Below are positions 8,647-15,793 of a stretch of 64,000 bases of DNA, in pieces (within the stretch, counting starts at the first letter, position 1; each line of letters begins with the position of its first letter). The stretch is taken from contig NZ_CP088923.1 of NCBI RefSeq assembly GCF_021545845.1, positions 3,100,001 to 3,164,000 on the forward strand, read 5' to 3'. This DNA comes from Rhodanobacter thiooxydans. Lineage in GTDB: Bacteria > Pseudomonadota > Gammaproteobacteria > Xanthomonadales > Rhodanobacteraceae. The notes beneath the pieces were generated by a model. It had not been told where the DNA came from, did no database searches, and saw nothing but the letters and a program-made list of their open reading frames with translations. Made by a program: the position numbers and the translations under genes.

Positions 8647-8656
8647 GCCCGGCCCT

Positions 8657-8728
8657 CGGGCAACCGCTCCTGCGTTGCCTCAACTCGGGCATCGGGCAAC
8701 CGCTCCCTGCGTTGCCTCAACTCGGGCA
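8657..8728. repeat. Tandem direct repeat, ~36 bp, two copies
   Basis: The unit TCGGGCAACCGCTCC..TGCGTTGCCTCAACTCGGGCA occurs twice end to end (about 8657-8692 and 8692-8728), with one extra C in the second copy. It sits in the same convergent intergenic region as the three stem-loops. Two copies without unique spacers do not make a CRISPR array. Confidence 0.8.
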
Positions 8729-8762
8729 TCCATGCCCTCGCCATGCCCTCGCCGTGGCCGGC

Positions 8763-8793
8763 CTGAGAGGTTGGAAAAATCACAACCTCTCAG
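8763..8793 (-). terminator. Stem-loop at the end of the MFS gene
   Basis: CTGAGAGGTTG pairs perfectly with CAACCTCTCAG around a nine-base A/T-rich loop, and the MFS stop codon lies inside the distal arm. Its position fits a transcript terminator or 3' stabiliser of the minus-strand gene, although no long T-run follows the stem. Confidence 0.55.
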
Positions 8794-10058
8794 CGCGGCT
8801 CGGCGATCCCCGCCTGGATCCCGGCGACCGTATCGACGTCGGCCAGCGGCTGCTCCAGCGCCCGGCGCGTGATGCGGTAGTACCACCACCACGCCAGCAC
8901 GCCGAGCAGGGTCAGCGCCGACGCGCCCAGCGCCAGCTGCAGCATGTCGCCCGACAGCAGCGGCGACATCACCCCCGCCACGAAGCTGCACAGCATCAGG
9001 CTGGCGAAGGCCTGCACCGAGGAGATCCCGCCGCGATGGTGCGGGAAGCGGTCCAGCAGCAGCAGCGTGAGCGTGGGGAATGCCAGCTGCACGCCGATGG
9101 CGTGCAGGATCAGCGGCAGCATCGACCACGGCAGCCGCGGCGCAGGCAGCGCCAGCGCCAGCAACAGGTGCGCCGCACACGCCAGCAGCATCACCGCATA
9201 ACCCAGGCTCACGGTGAACTTCGCGCTGCGGCGCTCGGCCATCCGGCCGGACAGCCAGGCGCCGCCGATCAGCCCGCTCACCACTGGCACGAACAACCAC
9301 GGAAAACCCTGCGCCGACAGCTGCAGCAGCCCGCGCACGATGTGCGGCGCCGAGGCGATGTACAGGAACAGGCCGGCGAAATTCACCGAGCTGGAAACCA
9401 GCAGCGGCCAGAACACCCGGTCGCGGCCGAACGACAGGTAGCCGGCCAGCAGCGGTCGCGGCGCAAACCGCGTGCGCCGTGCCGGCGGATGGGTTTCGTC
9501 CAGGAACCGCTGCAGGGCCAGCGCCAGCAACAGCGCGAACACGGCCAGCAGCCAGAAAATGCCGTGCCAGCCATCGAGCGACAGCAGCAGCGCGCCGACC
9601 ATCGGCGCGATCACCGGCGCCACCCCGAAGATCATCATCACCTGCGACATCAGCCGCTGCGCGGCCGGCCCTTCCAGGCTGTCGCGGATCACCGCCCGGC
9701 CCACCACCAGCCCGGCGCCGGCGGACATGCCCTGCAGCGCGCGGCAGGTCAGCAGCATGGCGAACGAGCTGGATACCGCCGCGCCCACCGACGCCGCCGC
9801 ATACACCAGCAGGCCGGCGACGATCACCGGCTTGCGCCCCACCGCGTCGGAGATCGCGCCATGGAACAGGCTCATCGCGGCGTAGGTGGCCAGGTACACG
9901 CTGATCAGCTGCTGCAGCGCCGCGGCATCCACGCCGAAACGCGCACCGACCAGCGGGAATGCCGGGAACACCGCGTCGATCGAGAACGGCCCGATCATCG
10001 ACAGCGCAGCCAGCAGCCACGGCAGGCTGCGGCGCACGGGACGGCGGGCTGGGGTCAT
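8790..10058 (-). CDS. Bcr/CflA-type MFS drug exporter
   Basis: A 422-residue, 12-TM major facilitator. It shows the drug/H+ antiporter signatures FHGAISDAVGRKPVI (loop 2-3, D-x-x-G-R-K/R), CRALQGMSAGAG in TM4, and VAPVIAPMVGALLL, a motif C-like run in TM5. This order is typical of Bcr/CflA proteins, which export chloramphenicol, bicyclomycin and similar compounds. The substrate here is unknown. Start ATG 10058 (MTPARRPVRRSL) puts a short basic tail before TM1; ATG 10073 is an alternative five codons upstream, and neither has a strong SD. It is divergent from the fluoride riboswitch-crcB unit. Confidence 0.88.
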   Translation of the reverse strand: MTPARRPVRRSLPWLLAALSMIGPFSIDAVFPAFPLVGARFGVDAAALQQLISVYLATYAAMSLFHGAISDAVGRKPVIVAGLLVYAAASVGAAVSSSFAMLLTCRALQGMSAGAGLVVGRAVIRDSLEGPAAQRLMSQVMMIFGVAPVIAPMVGALLLSLDGWHGIFWLLAVFALLLALALQRFLDETHPPARRTRFAPRPLLAGYLSFGRDRVFWPLLVSSSVNFAGLFLYIASAPHIVRGLLQLSAQGFPWLFVPVVSGLIGGAWLSGRMAERRSAKFTVSLGYAVMLLACAAHLLLALALPAPRLPWSMLPLILHAIGVQLAFPTLTLLLLDRFPHHRGGISSVQAFASLMLCSFVAGVMSPLLSGDMLQLALGASALTLLGVLAWWWYYRITRRALEQPLADVDTVAGIQAGIAEPR

Positions 10059-10140
10059 GGCGGCGCGGGGCATCGGCGGGGCCGCGCAGTATAGATGCCT
10101 GCGCTTGACGGCGGGGTCGCCGGATCGACTAGGATTCCCC

Positions 10141-10234
10141 ATCGGAGATGGCATGCCTCCCGTTCCGGCGTGCCCATGGGCACGCCGGAACCAACCGCTT
10201 AGCGCCCCGCGTCGAAGCTGATGATGCCTGCAGC
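10141..10234 (+). promoter_or_regulatory. Fluoride riboswitch (crcB RNA motif)
   Basis: The core GGAGATGGCATGCCTCC, then AACCGC, then GCTGATGATGCCTGCAG matches the published crcB/fluoride riboswitch pattern as I recall it from Pseudomonas. The first core begins at 10144 and the last ends at 10234. Between the first two cores sits an unusually long perfect hairpin, GTTCCGGCGTGCC/GGCACGCCGGAAC. The expression platform probably lies in the GC-rich stretch 10235-10300. It precedes crcB, the fluoride channel gene, which is the expected target. Confidence 0.88.
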
Positions 10235-10307
10235 CCCGGTTACCGGTGGCGCAGGCGTGCCTGCTGCCGCGGCAACCGGACACCTTGGATTGTCAGGAGG
10301 CATGCAC

Positions 10308-10694
10308 GTGGGCTTGAATGGATTTGTGGCAATCGGCATCGGCGGCGCCCTGGGATGCTGGCTGCGCTGGGGCTTGGGCGTGCTGCTCAACCCCGTCTTT
10401 CCCACCCTGCCGCTGGGCACACTGGCGGCGAACCTTGCCGGCGGCCTGCTGATGGGCTGCGTGATGGGCCTGTTCGACCACTTCCAGACACTGTCGCCGG
10501 CGCTGCGATTGTTCGTGTTCACCGGCTTCCTCGGCGGGCTGACCACGTTCTCTACCTTTTCGGCGGAGTCGGCCACCCTGCTGCTGCGCCAGCAATACCT
10601 GTGGTTCAGCGGCCACGTGGCGGTGCACGTGGCCGGCTCGCTGGCGATGACCGTGCTCGGCATCGCGCTCACCCGCAGCCTGCTGCGCCACTGA
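10308..10694 (+). CDS. crcB: Fluoride ion channel CrcB/Fluc
   Basis: A small four-TM protein that exports fluoride as a dual-topology dimer. Family signatures are GIGGALGCWLRW (TM1), PLGTLAANLAGG (TM2) and FTGFLGGLTTFSTFSAE (TM3 with the Phe/Thr track). AGGAGG lies at 10295-10300. It is seven bases before the GTG at 10308 but only one base before the ATG at 10302, so the GTG start (128 residues, normal family length) is preferred. A longer frame from 10221 would overlap the riboswitch and adds unconserved residues. A DUF190 gene follows 15 bases later. Confidence 0.93.
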   Translation: MGLNGFVAIGIGGALGCWLRWGLGVLLNPVFPTLPLGTLAANLAGGLLMGCVMGLFDHFQTLSPALRLFVFTGFLGGLTTFSTFSAESATLLLRQQYLWFSGHVAVHVAGSLAMTVLGIALTRSLLRH

Positions 10695-10709
10695 ACCCTG
10701 GAGCACCGC

Positions 10710-11048
10710 ATGAACCGGGAAACCCTGCAACATGGCGTGCATCTGACCTTCTACTGCCACTCGCGCGCGAAGCACGATGGCATGCTGCTGTCCGAGTGGC
10801 TGCTGGAACAGGCCCGGGCTCATGGCATCGGCGGCGGTTCGGTGTTCCGCGCCGTCACCGGCTTCGGCCGCCATGGCGTGCTGCACGAGGAGCAGTTCTT
10901 CGAGCTGGCCGACGACCTGCCGGTGAAGATCGAGTTCCTGCTGCGCGAAGAGCAGGCCGAGCTGCTGCTGCAACTGGTGCGCCGCGCCGGCGTCGACGCA
11001 ACGTATGCATATTCGCCGGCAAGCTTTGCGGTACTCGGCGGGCACTGA
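10710..11048 (+). CDS. DUF190 family protein
   Basis: A 112-residue soluble protein of the DUF190 family. It has SRAKHDGMLLSEWLLEQARA, then GIGGGSVFRAVTGFGRHG, and DLPVKIEFLLREEQAE, a GlnB-like alpha/beta pattern. Genes of this family commonly accompany crcB, and this one lies 15 bases downstream of it with GGAG before the ATG. Co-expression under the fluoride riboswitch is therefore likely. Its molecular role is not known to me; a regulatory or accessory role in fluoride tolerance is an inference from context. Confidence 0.87.
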   Translation: MNRETLQHGVHLTFYCHSRAKHDGMLLSEWLLEQARAHGIGGGSVFRAVTGFGRHGVLHEEQFFELADDLPVKIEFLLREEQAELLLQLVRRAGVDATYAYSPASFAVLGGH

Positions 11049-11080
11049 CCGCACGAGCCTTTCCTACAGCGAGGCCACGC

Positions 11081-12199
11081 ATGAGCCAGGACGACCTGAA
11101 GAATCGCGCCAGCGAGCTGCTCGAACACGCCGGCATCCGCATCGACGGCGACGCCCCGACCGACCTGCGCGTGCGCGACGAGCGCCTGTACGCGCGCGTG
11201 TTCGCGCACGGCTCGCTGGGCCTGGGCGAGGCCTACATGGACGGCTGGTGGGACGCCGACGACCTGCTCGCGCTGTTCACCCGCCTGCTCACCGCCGGGC
11301 TGGACCAGGAACTGAAGACGCTCGACACCCTGCTCGCCCACCTCAAGGCGCGCTTCGTCAACCTGCAGCGCGGCGAGCGCGCGTTCGAGATCGGCAAGGC
11401 CCACTACGACCTCGGCAACGACCTGTTCCAGGCCATGCTGGGCAAGCGCCTGGTGTACTCCTGCGGCTACTGGGCCAAGGCCGACAACCTCGACGACGCG
11501 CAGGCGGCCAAGCTCGACCTGGTCTGCCGCAAGCTGCAGCTGAAGACCGGCCAGCGCGTGCTGGACATCGGCTGCGGCTGGGGCGAGGCGCTGAAGTACG
11601 CAGCCGAACGCTACGGCGTCGAGGGCGTCGGCATCACCGTGTCGCAGCAGCAGGCCGACTACGCGCGCGAGCTGTGCGCCGGCCTGCCGATCGAGATCCG
11701 CCTCGAGGACTACCACGAGGTCAACGAACAGTTCGACGCGGTGTACTCGATCGGCATGTTCGAGCACGTCGGTGGCAGGAACTACCGCGCCTACTTCGAA
11801 ACCGTGCGCCGCTGCCTGAAGAACGGCGGCCTCTCGCTGCTGCATTGCATCGGCAGCAACGGCGCGCCGGCGCAGCCCGACCCGTGGATCGAGAAGTACA
11901 TCTTCCCGAACTCGATGATCCCCGCCGCCAGCCAGCTCACCGTCGCACTGGAGGACCTGTTCGTGGTCGAGGACTGGCACAACTTCGGTGCCGACTACGA
12001 CCGCACCCTGAGCGCCTGGCGCGCCAACATCGAAGCCGCCTGGCCCAGCCTGCCGGCCAGCTACGACGAACGCTTCCGGCGCATGTGGCGCTACTACCTG
12101 GCCGTCTCCGCCGCGGTGTTCCGCAGCCGCCGCGACCAGCTGTGGCAACTCACCTTGAGCCCGCACGGGGTGCCCGGCGGGTATCGCGTGCCGCGCTGA
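11081..12199 (+). CDS. cfa: Cyclopropane-fatty-acyl-phospholipid synthase
   Basis: A 372-residue SAM-dependent methyltransferase that converts unsaturated lipid acyl chains to cyclopropane chains, usually in stationary or acid stress. Signatures are LGEAYMDGWWDADDL near the N-terminus, KAHYDLGNDLFQAMLG, and YSCGYW. The SAM loop reads VLDIGCGWGEAL, followed by YSIGMFEHVG and the C-terminal SAWRANIEAAW. Length matches the E. coli-type enzyme. The start ATG 11081 is 32 bases after the DUF190 stop, so it may share that transcript or have its own promoter. Confidence 0.95.
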   Translation: MSQDDLKNRASELLEHAGIRIDGDAPTDLRVRDERLYARVFAHGSLGLGEAYMDGWWDADDLLALFTRLLTAGLDQELKTLDTLLAHLKARFVNLQRGERAFEIGKAHYDLGNDLFQAMLGKRLVYSCGYWAKADNLDDAQAAKLDLVCRKLQLKTGQRVLDIGCGWGEALKYAAERYGVEGVGITVSQQQADYARELCAGLPIEIRLEDYHEVNEQFDAVYSIGMFEHVGGRNYRAYFETVRRCLKNGGLSLLHCIGSNGAPAQPDPWIEKYIFPNSMIPAASQLTVALEDLFVVEDWHNFGADYDRTLSAWRANIEAAWPSLPASYDERFRRMWRYYLAVSAAVFRSRRDQLWQLTLSPHGVPGGYRVPR

Positions 12200-12202
12200 G
12201 CG

Positions 12203-12226
12203 GGCCGCGCGGTTGCCTGCGCGGCC
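12203..12226 (+). terminator. GC-rich hairpin after cfa
   Basis: GGCCGCGC and GCGCGGCC pair perfectly around an eight-base loop starting three bases after the cfa stop. There is no T-run behind it, so termination is only a possibility. Confidence 0.4.
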
Positions 12227-12423
12227 GTCATGGCAAAGAAACGCCACACGGCCAGTCCCTGTGCCGCCCGAACGGCGGCCGGATGGCGATGTACGATGAC
12301 CACTTGCGCCAGAAAGCCCCGGGGACACAAGACGCCCCTGCAAGCGAGGCAAGCGTGGCGTCAGAGGCGGCGCGATCTCGTTGTTGGACGACTGAATAAC
12401 CAGACGGGACTGGACAGAATGCC

Positions 12424-13779
12424 ATGACCGATACATACGACTATGACCTGCTCGTGATCGGCGCCGGCACCGGCGGCAATGGTGTCGCCCGGATGGCCGC
12501 GAAGGCGGGCTGGAACGTCGCCATCATCGACAGCCTGCCCTATGGTGGCACCTGTGCGTTGCGCGGGTGCGACCCCAAAAAGATGCTGATCGCCGTCACC
12601 GAAGGCGTGGAATGGGCGCACAACCTGAAGGGCAAAGGGCTTGACGCCCACACCTCGATCGACTGGCCCGCCATGATGGCGTTCAAGCGCAGCTTTACCG
12701 ATGTCATGCCGTCGCGGATCGAGGCGGGAATGCAGCGCGCAGGAGTGGCCACGCTGCACGGCGACGTGCGTTTTACCGGTCCGGATACGGTCGAGGTCAA
12801 CGGCGCCACGCTGCGCGCGAAGCACTTCCACCTGGCTACCGGCGCACGGCCGATGACGCTGAACATCCCCGGCGAAGATCTGCTGCTCACCAGCACCGAG
12901 TTTCTTGAGCTGCCGGAGACGCCACAGAAGATCGCCTTCGTCGGCGGCGGCTTCATCGCCATGGAGTTCGCCCATGTGGCCAAGCGGGCGGGAGCCAGCG
13001 AAGTCACCGTCCTGGAGATGGCCGAGCGCCCCTTGGGCAATTTCGATCCGGATCTGGTCGATCTCCTGGCCGATGCCACGACCGCATTGGGCATCCATCT
13101 GCAAACCCAGGCCAAGGTCCGGAAGATCGAGCAGACCGGCGAGGCATATACCGTGACCTATGAAACGCCCTTTGGCGTCGAGACCCTCACCTGCGAGCGT
13201 GTCGTGCATGGCGGCGGCCGGGTGCCGAACATCGAGCACCTGAATCTGGCGGCGGCGGGCGTCGAAAGCGGTCGGCGCGGCATCACGGTGAGTCCCTACA
13301 TGCGAACCACCAATCCCGCGATTTTCGCCGCCGGCGATTGCGCCGATAGCGGTCCGAACCTTACGCCGGTTTCGGCTTACGAGGCACGCATTGCGGGCAA
13401 GAACCTACTGGCCGGCAAAGACGAGCACGCGATCCGATACCCGCCGATCCCGAGTGTTGTGTTCACGTTGCCGCCGGTGGCCGCCGTCGGACTGTCCGAA
13501 GCCACGGCGCACGAGCGCGGCCTCCAATTCGACGTCAAATTCGAGAAAACCAGTGGCTGGTATTCCTCGCTGCGCGTCGGGGCGCGCAGAAGCGCTTACA
13601 AGACGCTCGTCGAGCGCGGGACGGGCCTGATCCTGGGCGCGCATGTGTTGGGGCCCGGTGCCGAGGAACAAATCAACCTGTTCGCGATGGCGATGGGTGC
13701 GGGCCTGACCGCCAAGCAGATCAAGGCCACCATCTTTGCCTATCCGAGCTTCGCCTCCGACATTAGTTCGATGGTGTAG
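12424..13779 (+). CDS. Pyridine nucleotide-disulfide oxidoreductase (mercuric/glutathione reductase-like)
   Basis: A 451-residue FAD flavoprotein. It has an N-terminal FAD loop VIGAGTGGNG and the redox disulfide GGTCALRGCDPKK (C44, C49). The NAD(P) loop is AFVGGGFIAMEFA, the second FAD motif is FAAGDCADSG, and there is a dimerisation domain from about 340. The family normally ends with an HPT-x-x-E/D catalytic motif. Here the equivalent reads FAYPSFASD, so the catalytic histidine is replaced by tyrosine. The substrate is therefore uncertain. It stands alone, next to an integrase fragment, and contains more A/T-rich codons than its neighbours. Confidence 0.85.
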   Translation: MTDTYDYDLLVIGAGTGGNGVARMAAKAGWNVAIIDSLPYGGTCALRGCDPKKMLIAVTEGVEWAHNLKGKGLDAHTSIDWPAMMAFKRSFTDVMPSRIEAGMQRAGVATLHGDVRFTGPDTVEVNGATLRAKHFHLATGARPMTLNIPGEDLLLTSTEFLELPETPQKIAFVGGGFIAMEFAHVAKRAGASEVTVLEMAERPLGNFDPDLVDLLADATTALGIHLQTQAKVRKIEQTGEAYTVTYETPFGVETLTCERVVHGGGRVPNIEHLNLAAAGVESGRRGITVSPYMRTTNPAIFAAGDCADSGPNLTPVSAYEARIAGKNLLAGKDEHAIRYPPIPSVVFTLPPVAAVGLSEATAHERGLQFDVKFEKTSGWYSSLRVGARRSAYKTLVERGTGLILGAHVLGPGAEEQINLFAMAMGAGLTAKQIKATIFAYPSFASDISSMV

Positions 13780-13924
13780 TTCCGGCGCGACGACGCGCTC
13801 GCGCGGGGCGAGCCGCCGATGCGAGAACGGCACGGCCAGTTCGGCGCGTACACCCGGCCACCTCGGGCAAGGCATCCGCTCCGTGGACCGACGCAGTAGT
13901 CAGGGGCGCCAAGATGATCGATAT

Positions 13925-14107
13925 ATGACGTCACACGACCGGTTGCCGCACGCCGATGCCCTTCCCATGCCGGATCCGGTCATGCTGGACGCCAGCGCGG
14001 CGGCGGCCGTGCACGACATCCTGACAGAAGCAGCGCCGGCCAATACCGCGCGAAGCTATGCCAACGCCCTGCGCTACTGGGTGGCATGGTTTGCCGGGCG
14101 CTACTGA
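13925..14107 (+). pseudogene. Truncated tyrosine recombinase/integrase N-terminus
   Basis: A 60-codon frame resembling the N-terminal SAM-like core-binding domain of phage-type integrases. It contains AAVHDILTEAAPANTARSYA followed by ALRYWVAWFAGRY and a stop. The catalytic domain is missing and no continuation is visible in the next kilobase. The rest of 13780-14223 holds nothing I can identify except an inverted repeat. It marks a likely integration or deletion scar beside the atypical flavoprotein gene. Confidence 0.6.
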
Positions 14108-14154
14108 AATAACGGAACGGAGGAAATCAAGTCGGCTCTTCGAGCAAAGTAGAG

Positions 14155-14184
14155 GCAGGTGATCAATTTGATTCAATCACCTGC
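14155..14184. repeat. Inverted repeat upstream of MAPEG gene
   Basis: GCAGGTGAT and ATCACCTGC form nine-base perfect arms around CAATTTGATTCA. It lies 40 bases before the MAPEG start and could be an operator, or the end of a lost mobile element given the integrase fragment just before it. Confidence 0.6.
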
Positions 14185-14223
14185 ACCCCCGAAACATCAC
14201 CACACGCGAATCGCAGACCGGAC

Positions 14224-14631
14224 ATGACCACCTCAGCCCTGATACTCACCCTGTTTCTCGCCTGGACGCTGCTCCTGCTGGCCGTCATGGAGGCGCTGCG
14301 CGGCTACCTCGTTGCCACGGGCCGCGTCCGTTCGAATGAGTTCAAGCCCGACAACTCGAATCTTTCGCCGTTCATGCAGCGGCTCGCCCGCGCACACGCC
14401 AACTGCGTCGAGAGCCTGCCGGTCTTCGGCGGCCTGCTGCTGGTCGCCATCGTGGTGGGCCGGACGGAAGTCACGGATACGCTCGCACCCTGGCTGCTGG
14501 GCGCCCGGATCGTCCAGTCCGGCATCCATCTGACCTCGACCAGCGTCATCGCCGTCAATGCCCGCTTCACCGCCTTCGCCATACAAATGGGCATCGGCCT
14601 CTACTGGACCTGGCTGCTGCTCGGCCTGTAG
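14224..14631 (+). CDS. MAPEG family membrane protein
   Basis: A 135-residue protein with four predicted membrane helices of the MAPEG family (membrane-associated eicosanoid and glutathione metabolism). It reads RGYLVATGRVRSNEFKPDN after TM1, then RLARAHANCVESLPVFGGL, which carries the family E-x-x-P/F pattern, and ARIVQSGIHLTS. Bacterial members may bind glutathione, but their substrates are mostly unknown. A second MAPEG gene, decayed and split by an IS, lies at about 24780-26313. There is no clear operon partner. Confidence 0.85.
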   Translation: MTTSALILTLFLAWTLLLLAVMEALRGYLVATGRVRSNEFKPDNSNLSPFMQRLARAHANCVESLPVFGGLLLVAIVVGRTEVTDTLAPWLLGARIVQSGIHLTSTSVIAVNARFTAFAIQMGIGLYWTWLLLGL

Positions 14632-14726
14632 TCGCGGATGGCCATCGAAAGCCGCGCGGGTTCGGTGCCGGGACTTTCTCCTCGCGGTCGATTGAACGGC
14701 GGTGGGCCAGCCGCGACACTCCCGGC

Positions 14727-15599
14727 ATGAAGACCACGCTCACCCTGCGCCTGCTCGCCTGCCTCACTCTGCTGCTCACCTGCACTTCGGTGCTGGCGAA
14801 ACCGGCCCTGTGGGTGGTGAAGGATGCCGATACCACCATCTACCTGTTCGGCACCGTGCACCTGATGCCGCGCGACGCCGGCTGGCACGACCCCGCGCTG
14901 GACCGGGCGCTGGCGAACAGCCGCACGCTGTACATCGAGCTGACCGACGACGACCCGGCGAACATGGCCGCGCTGGTGCTGCGCTACGGGATGGATGCGA
15001 CGCATCCGTTGTCCGCCCAGCTCAGCCCGTCGGAAGCGCATCGGCTGGACCTGCTGGCGAACAAGCTCGGCGTGCCCGGCGGCGTGCAGACGCTGAACGT
15101 GATGCGGCCGTGGCTGGCGGCGCTGACGCTGGCGGTGGTGCCGCTGCAGAAAGCCGGGCTCGACCCGGAGCACGGCGTGGACAAGCAGCTGAAGGCGCAG
15201 ATGAGCGCCGCCGGCAAGCCGGTGCTGGGGCTGGAAACCGCCGAGCAGCAGATCCGCTTTCTCGCCGACATGCCGCGCTCCGTTGAACTGGCGTTGCTGC
15301 GCTCGACCATGCGCGATGCCGACAAGGGTTCGATCCTGCTCACCGAACTGATCGACGCCTGGAAGGCCGGCAACGTGGACGCCATTGCCCGCATCGGCAA
15401 CGACGACATGCGCCGGCACGAACCGAAGCTGTACCAGTTGCTGCTGGTACAGCGCAACGAGGCGTGGGCAACGAAGATCGCCACCATGCTGCAGCAGCCG
15501 GGCACCGTCTTCATCGCGGTCGGCGCCGCCCACTTGGCCGGACCGGACAGCGTGCAGGCGCAGTTGCGGCAGATGGGCATCGAGGCCGTGCGCCAGTAA
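14727..15599 (+). CDS. TraB/GumN family secreted protein
   Basis: A 290-residue protein with an N-terminal signal peptide (hydrophobic residues 5-22, cleavage after SVLA). The TraB/GumN hallmarks are IYLFGTVHLMPRDAGW near the N-terminus and VFIAVGAAHLAGPDSV near the C-terminus. The middle contains DKQLKAQMSAAGKPVLGLET. This family is predicted to be a metal-dependent protease-like (Tiki-related) fold acting in the periplasm or cell envelope. The specific role is unknown. It is followed by a repeat element and then parC in the same direction. Confidence 0.87.
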   Translation: MKTTLTLRLLACLTLLLTCTSVLAKPALWVVKDADTTIYLFGTVHLMPRDAGWHDPALDRALANSRTLYIELTDDDPANMAALVLRYGMDATHPLSAQLSPSEAHRLDLLANKLGVPGGVQTLNVMRPWLAALTLAVVPLQKAGLDPEHGVDKQLKAQMSAAGKPVLGLETAEQQIRFLADMPRSVELALLRSTMRDADKGSILLTELIDAWKAGNVDAIARIGNDDMRRHEPKLYQLLLVQRNEAWATKIATMLQQPGTVFIAVGAAHLAGPDSVQAQLRQMGIEAVRQ

Positions 15600-15606
15600 G
15601 TCCCTC

Positions 15607-15720
15607 GTAGGAGTCCGCTCGCGGGCGACGCTTCTGCTCTTGCGAATCCCGAATCCCGAATCCCGAATCCCGAATCCCGAATCCCGGCCCCAACAGCATC
15701 GCCGGCCAGCGGGCTCCTAC
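15607..15720. repeat. REP-like inverted repeat with six GAATCCC heptamers
   Basis: The left arm GTAGGAGTCCGCTCGCGGGC and right arm GCCGGCCAGCGGGCTCCTAC flank a core with six tandem GAATCCC copies (15644-15685). The arms have diverged slightly compared with the copy at 18046. It sits between TraB and parC and may affect transcript termination or stability. Confidence 0.88.
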
Positions 15721-15793
15721 AAGAGCCCGCTGCTTTCTGGCACCATCGACCGGTTATCCCGCGCGTCGCGCGCCACTTCCCCGATGTAACCGC

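Noticed and set aside
8657..8728. Possible CRISPR-like repeat
   Set aside because: There are only two units, placed end to end with no spacer, and no cas genes are nearby.
10221..10301. Upstream in-frame extension of crcB from ATG 10221
   Set aside because: It would lie in the riboswitch and expression platform, and the added residues are not part of the channel.
12230..12427. A 65-codon plus-strand frame between cfa and the flavoprotein
   Set aside because: Lys/Arg/Cys-rich with no SD and no similarity that I recognise; it overlaps the flavoprotein start. I see nothing else coding in 12227-12423.
15644..15685. Possible CRISPR or iteron array of GAATCCC
   Set aside because: Seven-base units without spacers, found inside REP-like arms at several loci; not an array of either type.
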